This document shows positions 7,170 through 15,435 of a stretch of 54,405 bases of DNA, in pieces. The translations under genes were made by a program, and so were the position numbers. Every line of letters starts with the position of its first letter. The stretch's first letter is position 1. The notes under the pieces are model-generated. The model made no database searches. It had not been told where the DNA came from and saw only the letters and a list, made by a program, of their open reading frames with translations. This DNA is from Treponema sp. (GTDB taxonomy: Bacteria > Spirochaetota > Spirochaetia > Treponematales > Treponemataceae): positions 1 through 54,405 of the forward strand of contig JAEDGP010000005.1 of the NCBI GenBank assembly GCA_016297405.1, given 5' to 3'.

Positions 7170-8875
7170 CAAAAGCCCCCACTAAATTTTTCTAGCATAG
7201 CCTTTGCATGTTCCAAAGACTGCGCTGTCTGATCGTCGCCAGAAAGCATTCGCGCAATTTCACGAATTCTTTCATTGCCCATAACAGGATGCACAGAAGA
7301 AGCTGTTCTGCCTCCTTCCGTTCCTTTTGAAATCTTTATTTGATTATCGGCATAAACTGCTATGCTGGCAAGATGAGTAATGCAAAAAATTTGTTTCGTT
7401 TGAGCCAGGCTTTTCATATGACTTCCAACCTGAACTGCAATCTCACCACCAATTCCTGTATCTATCTCATCAAATATCATGGTGCTTATAGGATCATGCT
7501 GGGCAAAAATTGATTTTAAGGCTAACATGACCCTTGAAAGTTCACCACCGGAGGCAAACTTTGCCAACGGAAGCATTGGCGAACCTAAATTTGCACTTAT
7601 CATGAATTCCACATTGTCCATTCCGTAAGGGCCACATTTTTGTTCGATTTCAGTACCAGGCTTATCATTGATGCTTACAGCAAAATGGGCATTTTTCATG
7701 CCAAGCGCACCAAGCAATGCCTCAACTTCTTTACCAAGCTCCAGAGAAACTTCCTTTCTTCGAACAGAAATTTCTTTCGCACGGATATAAACCTGTTTTT
7801 CAAGTTCCAGAATTTCTTGCTCAAGCAAATCCTTGTTATGCTGCCCCACATCTAGTTTTTCAAGACTTTCACAAGCCTCTTTATAATACGAAATTACTTC
7901 ACCAAGAGGAGCATTTATGGATGAAGCATATTTTTTCTTAAGATTATTTATTAATGAAAGCCTTTGCTGTACTTCATCCAAATGATTTGGATCATATACA
8001 AGATTAGAAAAATATGTATCAAATTCAGATGCAATGTCAGAAAGCTCATAGAACGAATTTTCCATTCTTGAATCCAAAGCATCAAGGCTTTTATCCATGG
8101 ACGCAGCATGAGCACTTTCCCTTCTGGCTTTTTTCAGCAATGAAACGCATGAGTTTTCGCCACCATCCAAAAGCTGACGGACAGCATCTATATCTGAATA
8201 AAGTTTTTCATAGGAAGCAAGGCGGGATTCTTCTTCTTCCAAACTTACATCTTCATTTTCCTTTAGTTTTGCTTCCGAAATTTCTTGTACAGCAAACTTC
8301 AGCATATCTATTTTTCGTGCGCGTTCAGCATCAGAAGAATTTAGTTCAAGCAAAACCTTTCTTTTTTCAACGAGAGTTGTATAAAGCAAAGTAAAAGCCT
8401 GAACCTTATCGTTTAGCCCGGCGCGGGAATCAAGAAATTTCCGATGTTCACTGACTTTCATCAATGACTGATGCTCATGCTGTCCGTGAATATCAATCAG
8501 GAACGAAGAAAAATCTGCAAGATCTGCGCGTGTAACTGGGACACCTCCAATCCACGCACCACTTTTTCCGCTTTCCTTCAATACCCGTCGCAAAAGAATT
8601 CTGCCATTTTCAGATTCAATGCCATGTTCATTAAGCCAATTTGCCGCCTGGCTGTTGTCTGTACCAAGGAAAAAGGTTCCGGCAACGCTTGCTTCATGAC
8701 TTCCAGAGCGAATTACAGAAACATCTGCTTTTCCACCAACAAGGAAAGACAATGCCCCTATCAATATGGATTTACCTGCACCGGTTTCACCAGAAAGAAC
8801 TGTAAATCCACTATTAAATTCTATATTTTCAGATTCAATGATTGCAAAATCTTTTATGGAAAGATCTTCAAGCAT
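7169..8875 (-). CDS. recN: DNA repair ATPase RecN
   Basis: SMC-like ATPase that acts in double-strand break repair. 568 residues, normal for the family (about 550-570). The Walker A box GETGAGKS is at 29-36; a coiled-coil middle follows, interrupted at the hinge; the ABC signature SGGELSRVMLALK (about 438) and Walker B TMIFDEIDTGIGG (about 463) are intact, and an H-loop ITHLA follows. The ribosome binding site AGGAGG sits four bases before ATG 8873-8875. The start overlaps the nadK stop by eight bases, indicating translational coupling. Confidence 0.96.
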   Translation of the reverse strand: MLEDLSIKDFAIIESENIEFNSGFTVLSGETGAGKSILIGALSFLVGGKADVSVIRSGSHEASVAGTFFLGTDNSQAANWLNEHGIESENGRILLRRVLKESGKSGAWIGGVPVTRADLADFSSFLIDIHGQHEHQSLMKVSEHRKFLDSRAGLNDKVQAFTLLYTTLVEKRKVLLELNSSDAERARKIDMLKFAVQEISEAKLKENEDVSLEEEESRLASYEKLYSDIDAVRQLLDGGENSCVSLLKKARRESAHAASMDKSLDALDSRMENSFYELSDIASEFDTYFSNLVYDPNHLDEVQQRLSLINNLKKKYASSINAPLGEVISYYKEACESLEKLDVGQHNKDLLEQEILELEKQVYIRAKEISVRRKEVSLELGKEVEALLGALGMKNAHFAVSINDKPGTEIEQKCGPYGMDNVEFMISANLGSPMLPLAKFASGGELSRVMLALKSIFAQHDPISTMIFDEIDTGIGGEIAVQVGSHMKSLAQTKQIFCITHLASIAVYADNQIKISKGTEGGRTASSVHPVMGNERIREIARMLSGDDQTAQSLEHAKAMLEKFSGGF

Positions 8876-9716
8876 GAGGACCTCCTGACCAGTTGAGCTT
8901 TGATCTTAACGCTTCATAAAATTTTTGATTAGAACAGCCAACAAGGCGAACCTTATCCTGGCTGATTTTTATCTTTATCACATCATTGGCAGTAAGCTCA
9001 AATGGCTTTTGACCATCTACAATCAAAAGCACATTATTTTCACGGCCATCAAGTATCTTGATTTTCAATTCCCCCCGGGGATTCAAAACCAAAGGTCTGC
9101 CCGAAAGGGAAAAAGAATTGAGCAGTGTCAAAACAAATGCATCCAGATCAGGGTCGATAATCGGACCACCTGCCGACGATGAATAGGCTGTAGATCCAGT
9201 TGCAGTACTTAGGATGACACCATCTGCCTTCATTCGACCTAAAGCTACTTCATTAAAAGAAACTTCAAACATAACAGTTCTTGCCGCAGTCTTGGCACAA
9301 ACCACAATGTCGTTCAATCCTGAACCATAATATTCTTCTTTTTCAGAATCATGTTTTTTGCAATATGCAGATATAAGATTTCGTTCTGCAATATATGCCT
9401 TACCATCAAGGAAATTCTTAAGTTCTGACTTCCATTCATTTTTCTGGACACTGGCAATAAAGCCAAATTCTCCAAGATTTACTGAAAAAACAGGAATTCC
9501 ATTCTTAGCACAGCCTCTGGCGGCAAATAATACTGTACCGTCTCCACCTAATGTAACAGCGAAATCGTAGCCATCAAATGGATTTTGAGTGCAAAAACCA
9601 TCAAAACTGAAAAAATCGCAGATAACATTCCTGTCAAGCAACCAGCTGGCTATCTGCTTTCCGATTTCATGAGATTCATTTTTGTGTGTATTGAATACGA
9701 TTATGCACTTCTTCAT
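8868..9716 (-). CDS. nadK: NAD kinase
   Basis: Phosphorylates NAD to NADP in the cytoplasm. 282 residues. The hallmark LGGDGTVLFAARG (about 57-67), LNDIVV (about 133) and the conserved ATGSTAYSSSAGGP with PIIDP (about 172-190) are all present. It lies between the DegT-like gene (10-bp gap) and recN (8-bp overlap). No strong Shine-Dalgarno precedes ATG 9714-9716, so expression may rely on coupling to the upstream gene. Confidence 0.95.
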   Translation of the reverse strand: MKKCIIVFNTHKNESHEIGKQIASWLLDRNVICDFFSFDGFCTQNPFDGYDFAVTLGGDGTVLFAARGCAKNGIPVFSVNLGEFGFIASVQKNEWKSELKNFLDGKAYIAERNLISAYCKKHDSEKEEYYGSGLNDIVVCAKTAARTVMFEVSFNEVALGRMKADGVILSTATGSTAYSSSAGGPIIDPDLDAFVLTLLNSFSLSGRPLVLNPRGELKIKILDGRENNVLLIVDGQKPFELTANDVIKIKISQDKVRLVGCSNQKFYEALRSKLNWSGGPHA

Positions 9717-9726
9717 TTCAGACAGA

Positions 9727-10845
9727 CTAAGGCAGCGTTCCCAGCACCTTCACGATTTTTGCGACTTGAGAATGAGAAAGTCTTGGATAAAGTGGAAAAA
9801 CCGCAGCCCGAAGATAAAGTGACTTAGCCCTTATGCATGAAGAAGAAAGCTCCTCTTCCCTTAGAGCAATCACAGAATCTTCGAATGCCAGACGAATTTC
9901 AATATCCTTTTTAGAAGCATACTGCTTTACATCTTTAAAAGAACTTGAAAGAATAAGGGGAAAAGCACACATTGTTGAAGTACTCAACGGCGAATCTTTT
10001 TGAACATCTTCACCAGATTCAACGACTGGACCATTTTCAGTTGAAGCTCCGTTTCCCCTGACAAACATTTTATGGCGACTAGACATGCACGAACGCTGAT
10101 ACAATTCAAAAATCTCTTTTCTTGTAGTTTCATTCCGATTGAATTCCTTTAACTGAATCCACCCCAAAGCACAGTTGATATCCGGGAGCAGCGCGGTTTT
10201 TGCAACCTGATCAACATATCTTTTCAAAACAACCCATTCGCGACGGCTTGGTGCCATCAATACTGCACCCCCACCAGCGGTAATCACATCCTTTTCTTCA
10301 AGACCAAGAATAGAAAACACACCAAAAGAACCAGCTTTTCTAGCTTTGCCAGGCTTTCCGTTTTCTTCGATTCCAGGAAGAGCCGCACCTGCACTTTTTG
10401 AAATATCTTCTATAACAGGAATGCCAAGTTCAACAATACCGTCCACATCAGGCAATATCCCCATTGTTTCATGCAAAAGCAAAAGTCTTCCACCTTCAAG
10501 CATTCCCTGGTGAACTATTTCTGGGGTAACCAATCCTGTAGCTTCATCAACATCAAGGACAATGCTTTCATATCCAAGGCTTTCAATAGCCTGAATATGC
10601 CAGGCTGGAGCAAGAGCTGAAATCATGATTTTCTGGTCCTGCTGAAAATCCAAACATCGAAGCGCATATTTCAACGCATCCTCCGGTGTTCGCAAGGCAA
10701 CCGCCCCGTCGCAACCAAAAAATTCCTTTACCAGAGCAATGAATCTATCGTTCAACTCGCCAGGTCCTATGCGTTCATCAACCATACATGTGAGAACGGC
10801 ATCCATTTCTTTTCTTCTAATTGTTGTACTATATGTCTGAATCAT
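9727..10845 (-). CDS. DegT/DnrJ/EryC1/StrS-family aminotransferase-like protein
   Basis: PLP-dependent fold type I enzyme, 372 residues. Asp147 in VIEDISKSAGA should bind the pyridine nitrogen and Lys185 in LEEKDVITAGGGAV is the likely Schiff-base lysine, in the K-x-x-T-x-G-x-G context of the family. Family members make amino-sugars of surface polysaccharides, but no sugar genes are nearby. A Ser/Asn/Gly-rich insertion at about 255-287 looks disordered. The gene starts two bases after the cheW stop, so it is co-transcribed with a chemotaxis adaptor. The substrate is unknown. Confidence 0.8.
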   Translation of the reverse strand: MIQTYSTTIRRKEMDAVLTCMVDERIGPGELNDRFIALVKEFFGCDGAVALRTPEDALKYALRCLDFQQDQKIMISALAPAWHIQAIESLGYESIVLDVDEATGLVTPEIVHQGMLEGGRLLLLHETMGILPDVDGIVELGIPVIEDISKSAGAALPGIEENGKPGKARKAGSFGVFSILGLEEKDVITAGGGAVLMAPSRREWVVLKRYVDQVAKTALLPDINCALGWIQLKEFNRNETTRKEIFELYQRSCMSSRHKMFVRGNGASTENGPVVESGEDVQKDSPLSTSTMCAFPLILSSSFKDVKQYASKKDIEIRLAFEDSVIALREEELSSSCIRAKSLYLRAAVFPLYPRLSHSQVAKIVKVLGTLP

Positions 10846-10847
10846 AT

Positions 10848-11327
10848 TTATTTAGCTGGAATAATTTTCTGCAGTTCTTTTGGGTCAAACAGTTTTATTG
10901 TATCAAGAACGATAAGATAATTGTCAGGGTTTCGAACGACCCCCTTGATATATTCATTTCCAATACCGCTCATCATCTGAGGAGGTTCCTGAATTTCATC
11001 AAAATTAACAGAAACTACACGGGAAACCTTATCAATGATGATGCCAATCTGAATATCAAGAATCTTAAGAATCACGAAGCCGCTTTCAAGTTCATCAAAC
11101 TCAGGTTCTCCGTTATCCATATTGATATTGAATCTTCTATGAAGATCAATTATAGGAATAATGTCTCCTCGAAGATTGAGAATTCCTATCATGTAATCAG
11201 GAGCGTTTGGAATTGGACGAATCTTCTGAATCTTCACGATTTCCTTAACGTCCATAATATCAACGCCATACAATTCGTCACCCAATTTGAATGTTACCAA
11301 CTGATACTGTGATTCTTCTGCTGCCAT
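10848..11327 (-). CDS. cheW: Chemotaxis coupling protein CheW
   Basis: Adaptor linking chemoreceptors to the histidine kinase CheA. 159 residues, the usual single-domain size. The typical opening YQLVTFKLGDELYGVDI is followed by VKEIVKIQKIRPIPNAP and LNLRGDIIPIIDL. ATG 11325-11327 has the ribosome binding site AGGAG seven bases upstream. It is the first gene of the operon that runs to 4169, with its own promoter at 11407-11435. Spirochaetes often carry more than one CheW; this copy is separated from other chemotaxis genes in this window. Confidence 0.96.
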   Translation of the reverse strand: MAAEESQYQLVTFKLGDELYGVDIMDVKEIVKIQKIRPIPNAPDYMIGILNLRGDIIPIIDLHRRFNINMDNGEPEFDELESGFVILKILDIQIGIIIDKVSRVVSVNFDEIQEPPQMMSGIGNEYIKGVVRNPDNYLIVLDTIKLFDPKELQKIIPAK

Positions 11328-11406
11328 AAAAACTCCTGTATGCGGCGATTGAACTCAATACTTTCGTTAATGATAAAAATCTTAAGCACAATCTGACTAT
11401 CTTACT

Positions 11407-11435
11407 ATAATACACTTAATTTTTTCATTCTGCAA
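11407..11435 (-). promoter_or_regulatory. Probable sigma70-type promoter of the cheW operon
   Basis: Minus-strand TTGCAG (11430-11435), 17-base spacer, TATTAT (11407-11412), in the 141-bp gap between comF and cheW. This predicts a 5' leader of roughly 75 bases. Only sequence resemblance supports it. Confidence 0.5.
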
Positions 11436-11468
11436 TGATTTTCAAAATCAACCATATAAACATCCATT

Positions 11469-12218
11469 TTAATCCACCGAATACAGCGATATTCCATAAA
11501 CCTCCTTAACGCCAGCTTCCTTCAACACTTTTGCGCAACTTTCCAAGGTTGCACCAGTTGTAATTATGTCATCCAGAACGACAACTTTTTGAGGAACATC
11601 ATAAACTTCCTGTTTCAGGGAATAGGAAGTTCCTATCGTAGAAAGACGTTCCTGTCTGTGAAGTTTTTTCTGCTGCTTTGTAGAATTTCGCTGCAACAGA
11701 CGCTGAACTTTTATGTTATATATATTTTCCAGTATGGACGCAATTTCTTCAACCTGGTCCCAACCCATTTTTTTTATTTTTCCGTTTCGAGGAGGAACCG
11801 GCACCACTACAAGGCCTGGATTTTTTTTCTGAAGAAAACTGATTTTTCGGGCCATCAACTTCGCAAAAAAGAATGAAAAGCACCTTTGTTCCTTCATTTT
11901 CCAGCTGCACAAAAGCTGGATGTTCCACAACCTGTAGCCAAAAAGCGGGAATGCTCTGTGGATTTCTTTAAAAACTGGATTTTCCCGGCATTTCAGGCAT
12001 AAATCTTTTTCAGAAACCAAAATTCTGCCACATTTTTTGCAGCAACAATCTTCATCATCATTTACTACAAAATATGTGGATTCACAGTTTTTGCAAACAA
12101 CATCCGAACCACACTTTTCATTGCATACAGGACAAATGTTTTCTGCTCCCATATAAAAAAGCATTTTCCTTGTAACAAAAGAAAGATAGTACAAAAACCT
12201 GAAAAGATATTTCTTCAC
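11469..12218 (-). CDS. comF: ComF-family phosphoribosyltransferase-like protein
   Basis: 249 residues. Two zinc ribbons are visible: C-P-V-C with C-K-N-C (about 29-45) and C-K-K-C with C-L-K-C (about 60-77). The type I phosphoribosyltransferase domain follows, with the PRPP-binding loop VVVLDDIITTGAT at 212-224. ComF proteins are linked to DNA uptake in naturally competent bacteria, but the molecular reaction is not established. The GTG at 12216-12218 lacks a clear ribosome binding site; ATG at 12164 follows AAGGA closely and may be the real start, giving 231 residues. It lies 51 bases after mutS. Confidence 0.88.
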   Translation of the reverse strand: MKKYLFRFLYYLSFVTRKMLFYMGAENICPVCNEKCGSDVVCKNCESTYFVVNDDEDCCCKKCGRILVSEKDLCLKCRENPVFKEIHRAFPLFGYRLWNIQLLCSWKMKEQRCFSFFFAKLMARKISFLQKKNPGLVVVPVPPRNGKIKKMGWDQVEEIASILENIYNIKVQRLLQRNSTKQQKKLHRQERLSTIGTSYSLKQEVYDVPQKVVVLDDIITTGATLESCAKVLKEAGVKEVYGISLYSVD

Positions 12219-12269
12219 ATCATATATATCGCAGTTTTTTTAATAAAAAGGCAAATAGAATAAAAAAAA

Positions 12270-14879
12270 CTATCTGCCGCTCAAAGATTTTTTCCATCTG
12301 GAAATCATTGACAACGCAGCCATGGGAGTAAGATTATCAGGATCAGCTGAAAGTATTTCATCAAGGACAATTTCTTCATCGCTAAAAAGACCTGGAGAGC
12401 TAAGCTCAAAACTCTGCTGAATCTTTGTCTCTGACTTAGGGATAGTTTCAATTTCCACCACAGGTTTATTTTCTGCCAGCTGCTGGATATGATCAAGAAT
12501 AACACTGGCTCTATCTACCACAGTTTTGGGAACTCCGGCAAGACGTGCAACATGAATTCCGTAGGAATTCTTGGCTGCTCCTTTAATTACCTTACGAAGG
12601 AAGGTAATTTCGCCATTTGCTTCCAACACATCCATACAAAGAAGAACAAGACTTTCGTTCTGAAGTCTGGTAAGTTCATGATAATGAGTTGCAAAAAGTG
12701 TCCTGCATTTCACGCTATCAAGAAGATGCTCGGATACAGCCCAGGCGATTGCAAGTCCATCTTCAGTAGACGTACCCCGTCCAACTTCATCCATGATAAC
12801 AAGGGATTTTTCCGTAGCAGAGCGAAGTATGTTAGCAGTTTCTGTCATTTCCACAAGGAAAGTCGACTCCCCTTTTGCAAGATTATCGCTTGCCCCAACC
12901 CTACAAAAAATTCTGTCCACAATGCCAATCACAGCGCTTTTTGCAGGTACAAAGGACCCGGTTTGGGCAAGCAGAGCGATAAGCGCATTCTGCCGTAAAT
13001 ATGTACTTTTGCCGGCCATATTAGGTCCTGTAATTAGTGCGAAAGAAGGAGCCTGTTTTCCTTCACAATCGATATGAATATCATTTGGAACAAATTCACC
13101 CCTTGGCAAATGCAATTCAACTACAGGATGGCGACCTTTTTCTATGTCAAAAGTACCGTCCAAAACCATTTTAGGACGAATCCAGCAATGAGTGATTGCA
13201 GCTTTCGCAAAAGATGAAGTGGCATCCACATAGGCAATTTCAGCGGAAACATCAATAAGATACGGAACAAAATCATGCAGTTTATCTCTGACCTGCAAAA
13301 ACAAGTCTCGCTCAAGCTCAAGAATTCTTGTTCCAGCTTCATTCAACTCATGCTCAAGTTCCTGAAGCCTTGCAGTTGTATACCGGTCACCATTAACTAG
13401 TGCACGGCGCATTATGAAATGTGACGGTACGCAAGAAATCTTTCCTTTGCTTACTTCTATGAAATATCCTGCAGCATTATTGTACTTGATTTTGAGAGTC
13501 TGAATTCCAGTCTTTTCTTTTTCTTCATTTTCATATTCACCAAGAATTCTGTCAAAATTCTCATGAACATCACGCCAATGGTCAAGTTCCTCAGACCATC
13601 CTCTTTTGATGATACCTCCGTCAGTAAGAGAAACGCTTGGATCATCATCAATGGCATTTTCAATCAGGTCAATTATCGACAGGGCTTGTTCATCGTCGAT
13701 CTTGGAAAAACCAAGATTTTGTAGAATTCGCCGTACATCAACATAACCTAAAAGGCTATTTTTTAATGCCTGCAGATCTTTTGCATGTGCCCTGTCCATT
13801 GCAATCCGTCCTGCAAGGCGTTCAATATCCAAAACAGATGACAGAATTGCCGAAACTTCCTCCAAAAGATCCTGATCCTTTACAAAAAGTTCCACATGGT
13901 CATGGCGAGAATTTATCTGCTTTATGTCAGTCAAAGGAAACAAAAGCCAATTACGAATCATTCTGTTTCCCATGGCGGTTTTTGCAAAATTAACACATTC
14001 AAGCAAAGAATACTGGGAAGATCCGTCACGCAAATTACTGATTATCTCCAGATTTCGTCTGGAAGAATCATCAATTACCAGATATTGACTGTCAGAATAA
14101 AGCTTGATTCCACTTACATGGGGAACGCTGGTATTTGTGTTTTTTTCCAGATAATCAAGAAGAAATCCTGCTGACGGTACTTCAGGGGAATCCTCATTCA
14201 AACCAAAGGATAAAAGGGAAGAGGTTTTAAACTGTTTAACAAGCTTCTTGTAGGCCAAATCACTGTTAAAATCCCAATCTGGATAATATGAAACAGAAAT
14301 TGCACCTAATGTACCAATTGCCATCTGTATATCAGCATTATTCCGAAGGGATTGTGGTAAAAGCAACTCTCTGGGAGAGGCTCGTCCAAGTTCCTTTGCA
14401 AAATTTTCAGCCATTTTACTGGAATGCCAGCTTGTCGCAAAAAAACCTGATGTCGTAACATCAATAAAAGCAAAACCCGCCTTTCCTTTGTGAATGCACA
14501 AAGCTGCCAGATAATTGTTGGAATTTCCTTCCAGATATTCGGATTCAACTGCAGTGCCTGGGGTAATGATTTCTACAACTTTACGCTCTGTAAGTCCTTT
14601 TGCCTTTGGGTCACCTATTTGTTCACAGATGGCAATTTTCTTTCCAAGACGAAGAAGACGAGCAATATAGATTTTCGCAGCATGATAAGGGATTCCACAC
14701 ATTGGAGAGGCACCCCTATGTGTCAGCGTAAGGTTCAAAAGACGGGACACTTCCACCGCATCTTCATTGAACATTTCATAAAAATCCCCAAGACGAAAGA
14801 ACAAAACGTCATTGGGATGCTCCTTCTTGATGTTAACATACTGCTGCATCACAGGAGTAAGAACAATTTCGTTTTCCAT
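12270..14879 (-). CDS. mutS: DNA mismatch repair protein MutS
   Basis: Recognises mismatches and starts repair. 869 residues from ATG 14877-14879, chosen over a TTG two codons earlier because AAGG lies eight bases upstream of the ATG. The mismatch-reading Phe-x-Glu is in RLGDFYEMF (Phe33, Glu35). The ATPase has Walker A TGPNMAGKST (about 616), the NLAKGESTFLVEM signature, Walker B VIMDEVGRGTSTED (about 690) and the ATHYHEL motif. The C-terminal helix region is present. Fourth gene of the tamB-bamA-skp-mutS block. Confidence 0.97.
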   Translation of the reverse strand: MENEIVLTPVMQQYVNIKKEHPNDVLFFRLGDFYEMFNEDAVEVSRLLNLTLTHRGASPMCGIPYHAAKIYIARLLRLGKKIAICEQIGDPKAKGLTERKVVEIITPGTAVESEYLEGNSNNYLAALCIHKGKAGFAFIDVTTSGFFATSWHSSKMAENFAKELGRASPRELLLPQSLRNNADIQMAIGTLGAISVSYYPDWDFNSDLAYKKLVKQFKTSSLLSFGLNEDSPEVPSAGFLLDYLEKNTNTSVPHVSGIKLYSDSQYLVIDDSSRRNLEIISNLRDGSSQYSLLECVNFAKTAMGNRMIRNWLLFPLTDIKQINSRHDHVELFVKDQDLLEEVSAILSSVLDIERLAGRIAMDRAHAKDLQALKNSLLGYVDVRRILQNLGFSKIDDEQALSIIDLIENAIDDDPSVSLTDGGIIKRGWSEELDHWRDVHENFDRILGEYENEEKEKTGIQTLKIKYNNAAGYFIEVSKGKISCVPSHFIMRRALVNGDRYTTARLQELEHELNEAGTRILELERDLFLQVRDKLHDFVPYLIDVSAEIAYVDATSSFAKAAITHCWIRPKMVLDGTFDIEKGRHPVVELHLPRGEFVPNDIHIDCEGKQAPSFALITGPNMAGKSTYLRQNALIALLAQTGSFVPAKSAVIGIVDRIFCRVGASDNLAKGESTFLVEMTETANILRSATEKSLVIMDEVGRGTSTEDGLAIAWAVSEHLLDSVKCRTLFATHYHELTRLQNESLVLLCMDVLEANGEITFLRKVIKGAAKNSYGIHVARLAGVPKTVVDRASVILDHIQQLAENKPVVEIETIPKSETKIQQSFELSSPGLFSDEEIVLDEILSADPDNLTPMAALSMISRWKKSLSGR

Positions 14880-14903
14880 TATCAAGCCTTTGGAGAATTA
14901 AAT

Positions 14904-15416
14904 TTAGTTGTTTCCAAGAGCAGCAATCACCTGCTCTGTTACGTCTACAGATGGTGAATACCACAAAATACCGTTACCCTGCTGAAGGCTCAATATCATA
15001 CTGTAACCCCCGGTTTCGGCAATCTTTGAAAGAGTATCATAAAGCTTTCTGTAGAATGCATCATTATTCTTCATTGACTTCTGCATAGATTGAAGCTCAA
15101 TATTTTTTGCATTGGTATATTCAACAAGAAAATCCGTTTTTTTAGTAATTTCACTTTGAGTTCTAAGGGCATTGCTTTCTTCGCCTTTTTTGGAATATTC
15201 AACCTGCTTCTTCTTGAGATTCTTCAATTCTTCTGTATATTTTTCAATTTCAGACTGAAATTCACTGCGCTTTCTGTCATATTCACGAACAGCTTCTGAT
15301 TCACGGAAGTAAGAATTGTAAACTCTTGCAGTATCAACCACACCAAACTTGGTAATCTGTTCTGCATATGCGCAAAAACCAAAAGCAATCAAAAATAAAG
15401 CAAAAAATTTTTTCAT
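14904..15416 (-). CDS. skp: Periplasmic chaperone, OmpH/Skp family
   Basis: Holds unfolded outer-membrane proteins during periplasmic transit. 170 residues: a signal peptide (MKKFFALFLIAFGFCAYA), then the typical KFGVVDTARVYNSY strand and a long charged coiled coil (about 45-120) that would form the tentacles. Size and placement directly after bamA fit Skp well. The ribosome binding site AGAGG precedes ATG 15414-15416. The chaperone role is family knowledge. Confidence 0.92.
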   Translation of the reverse strand: MKKFFALFLIAFGFCAYAEQITKFGVVDTARVYNSYFRESEAVREYDRKRSEFQSEIEKYTEELKNLKKKQVEYSKKGEESNALRTQSEITKKTDFLVEYTNAKNIELQSMQKSMKNNDAFYRKLYDTLSKIAETGGYSMILSLQQGNGILWYSPSVDVTEQVIAALGNN

Positions 15417-15435
15417 AAGTCTAACCTCTTGAAAA

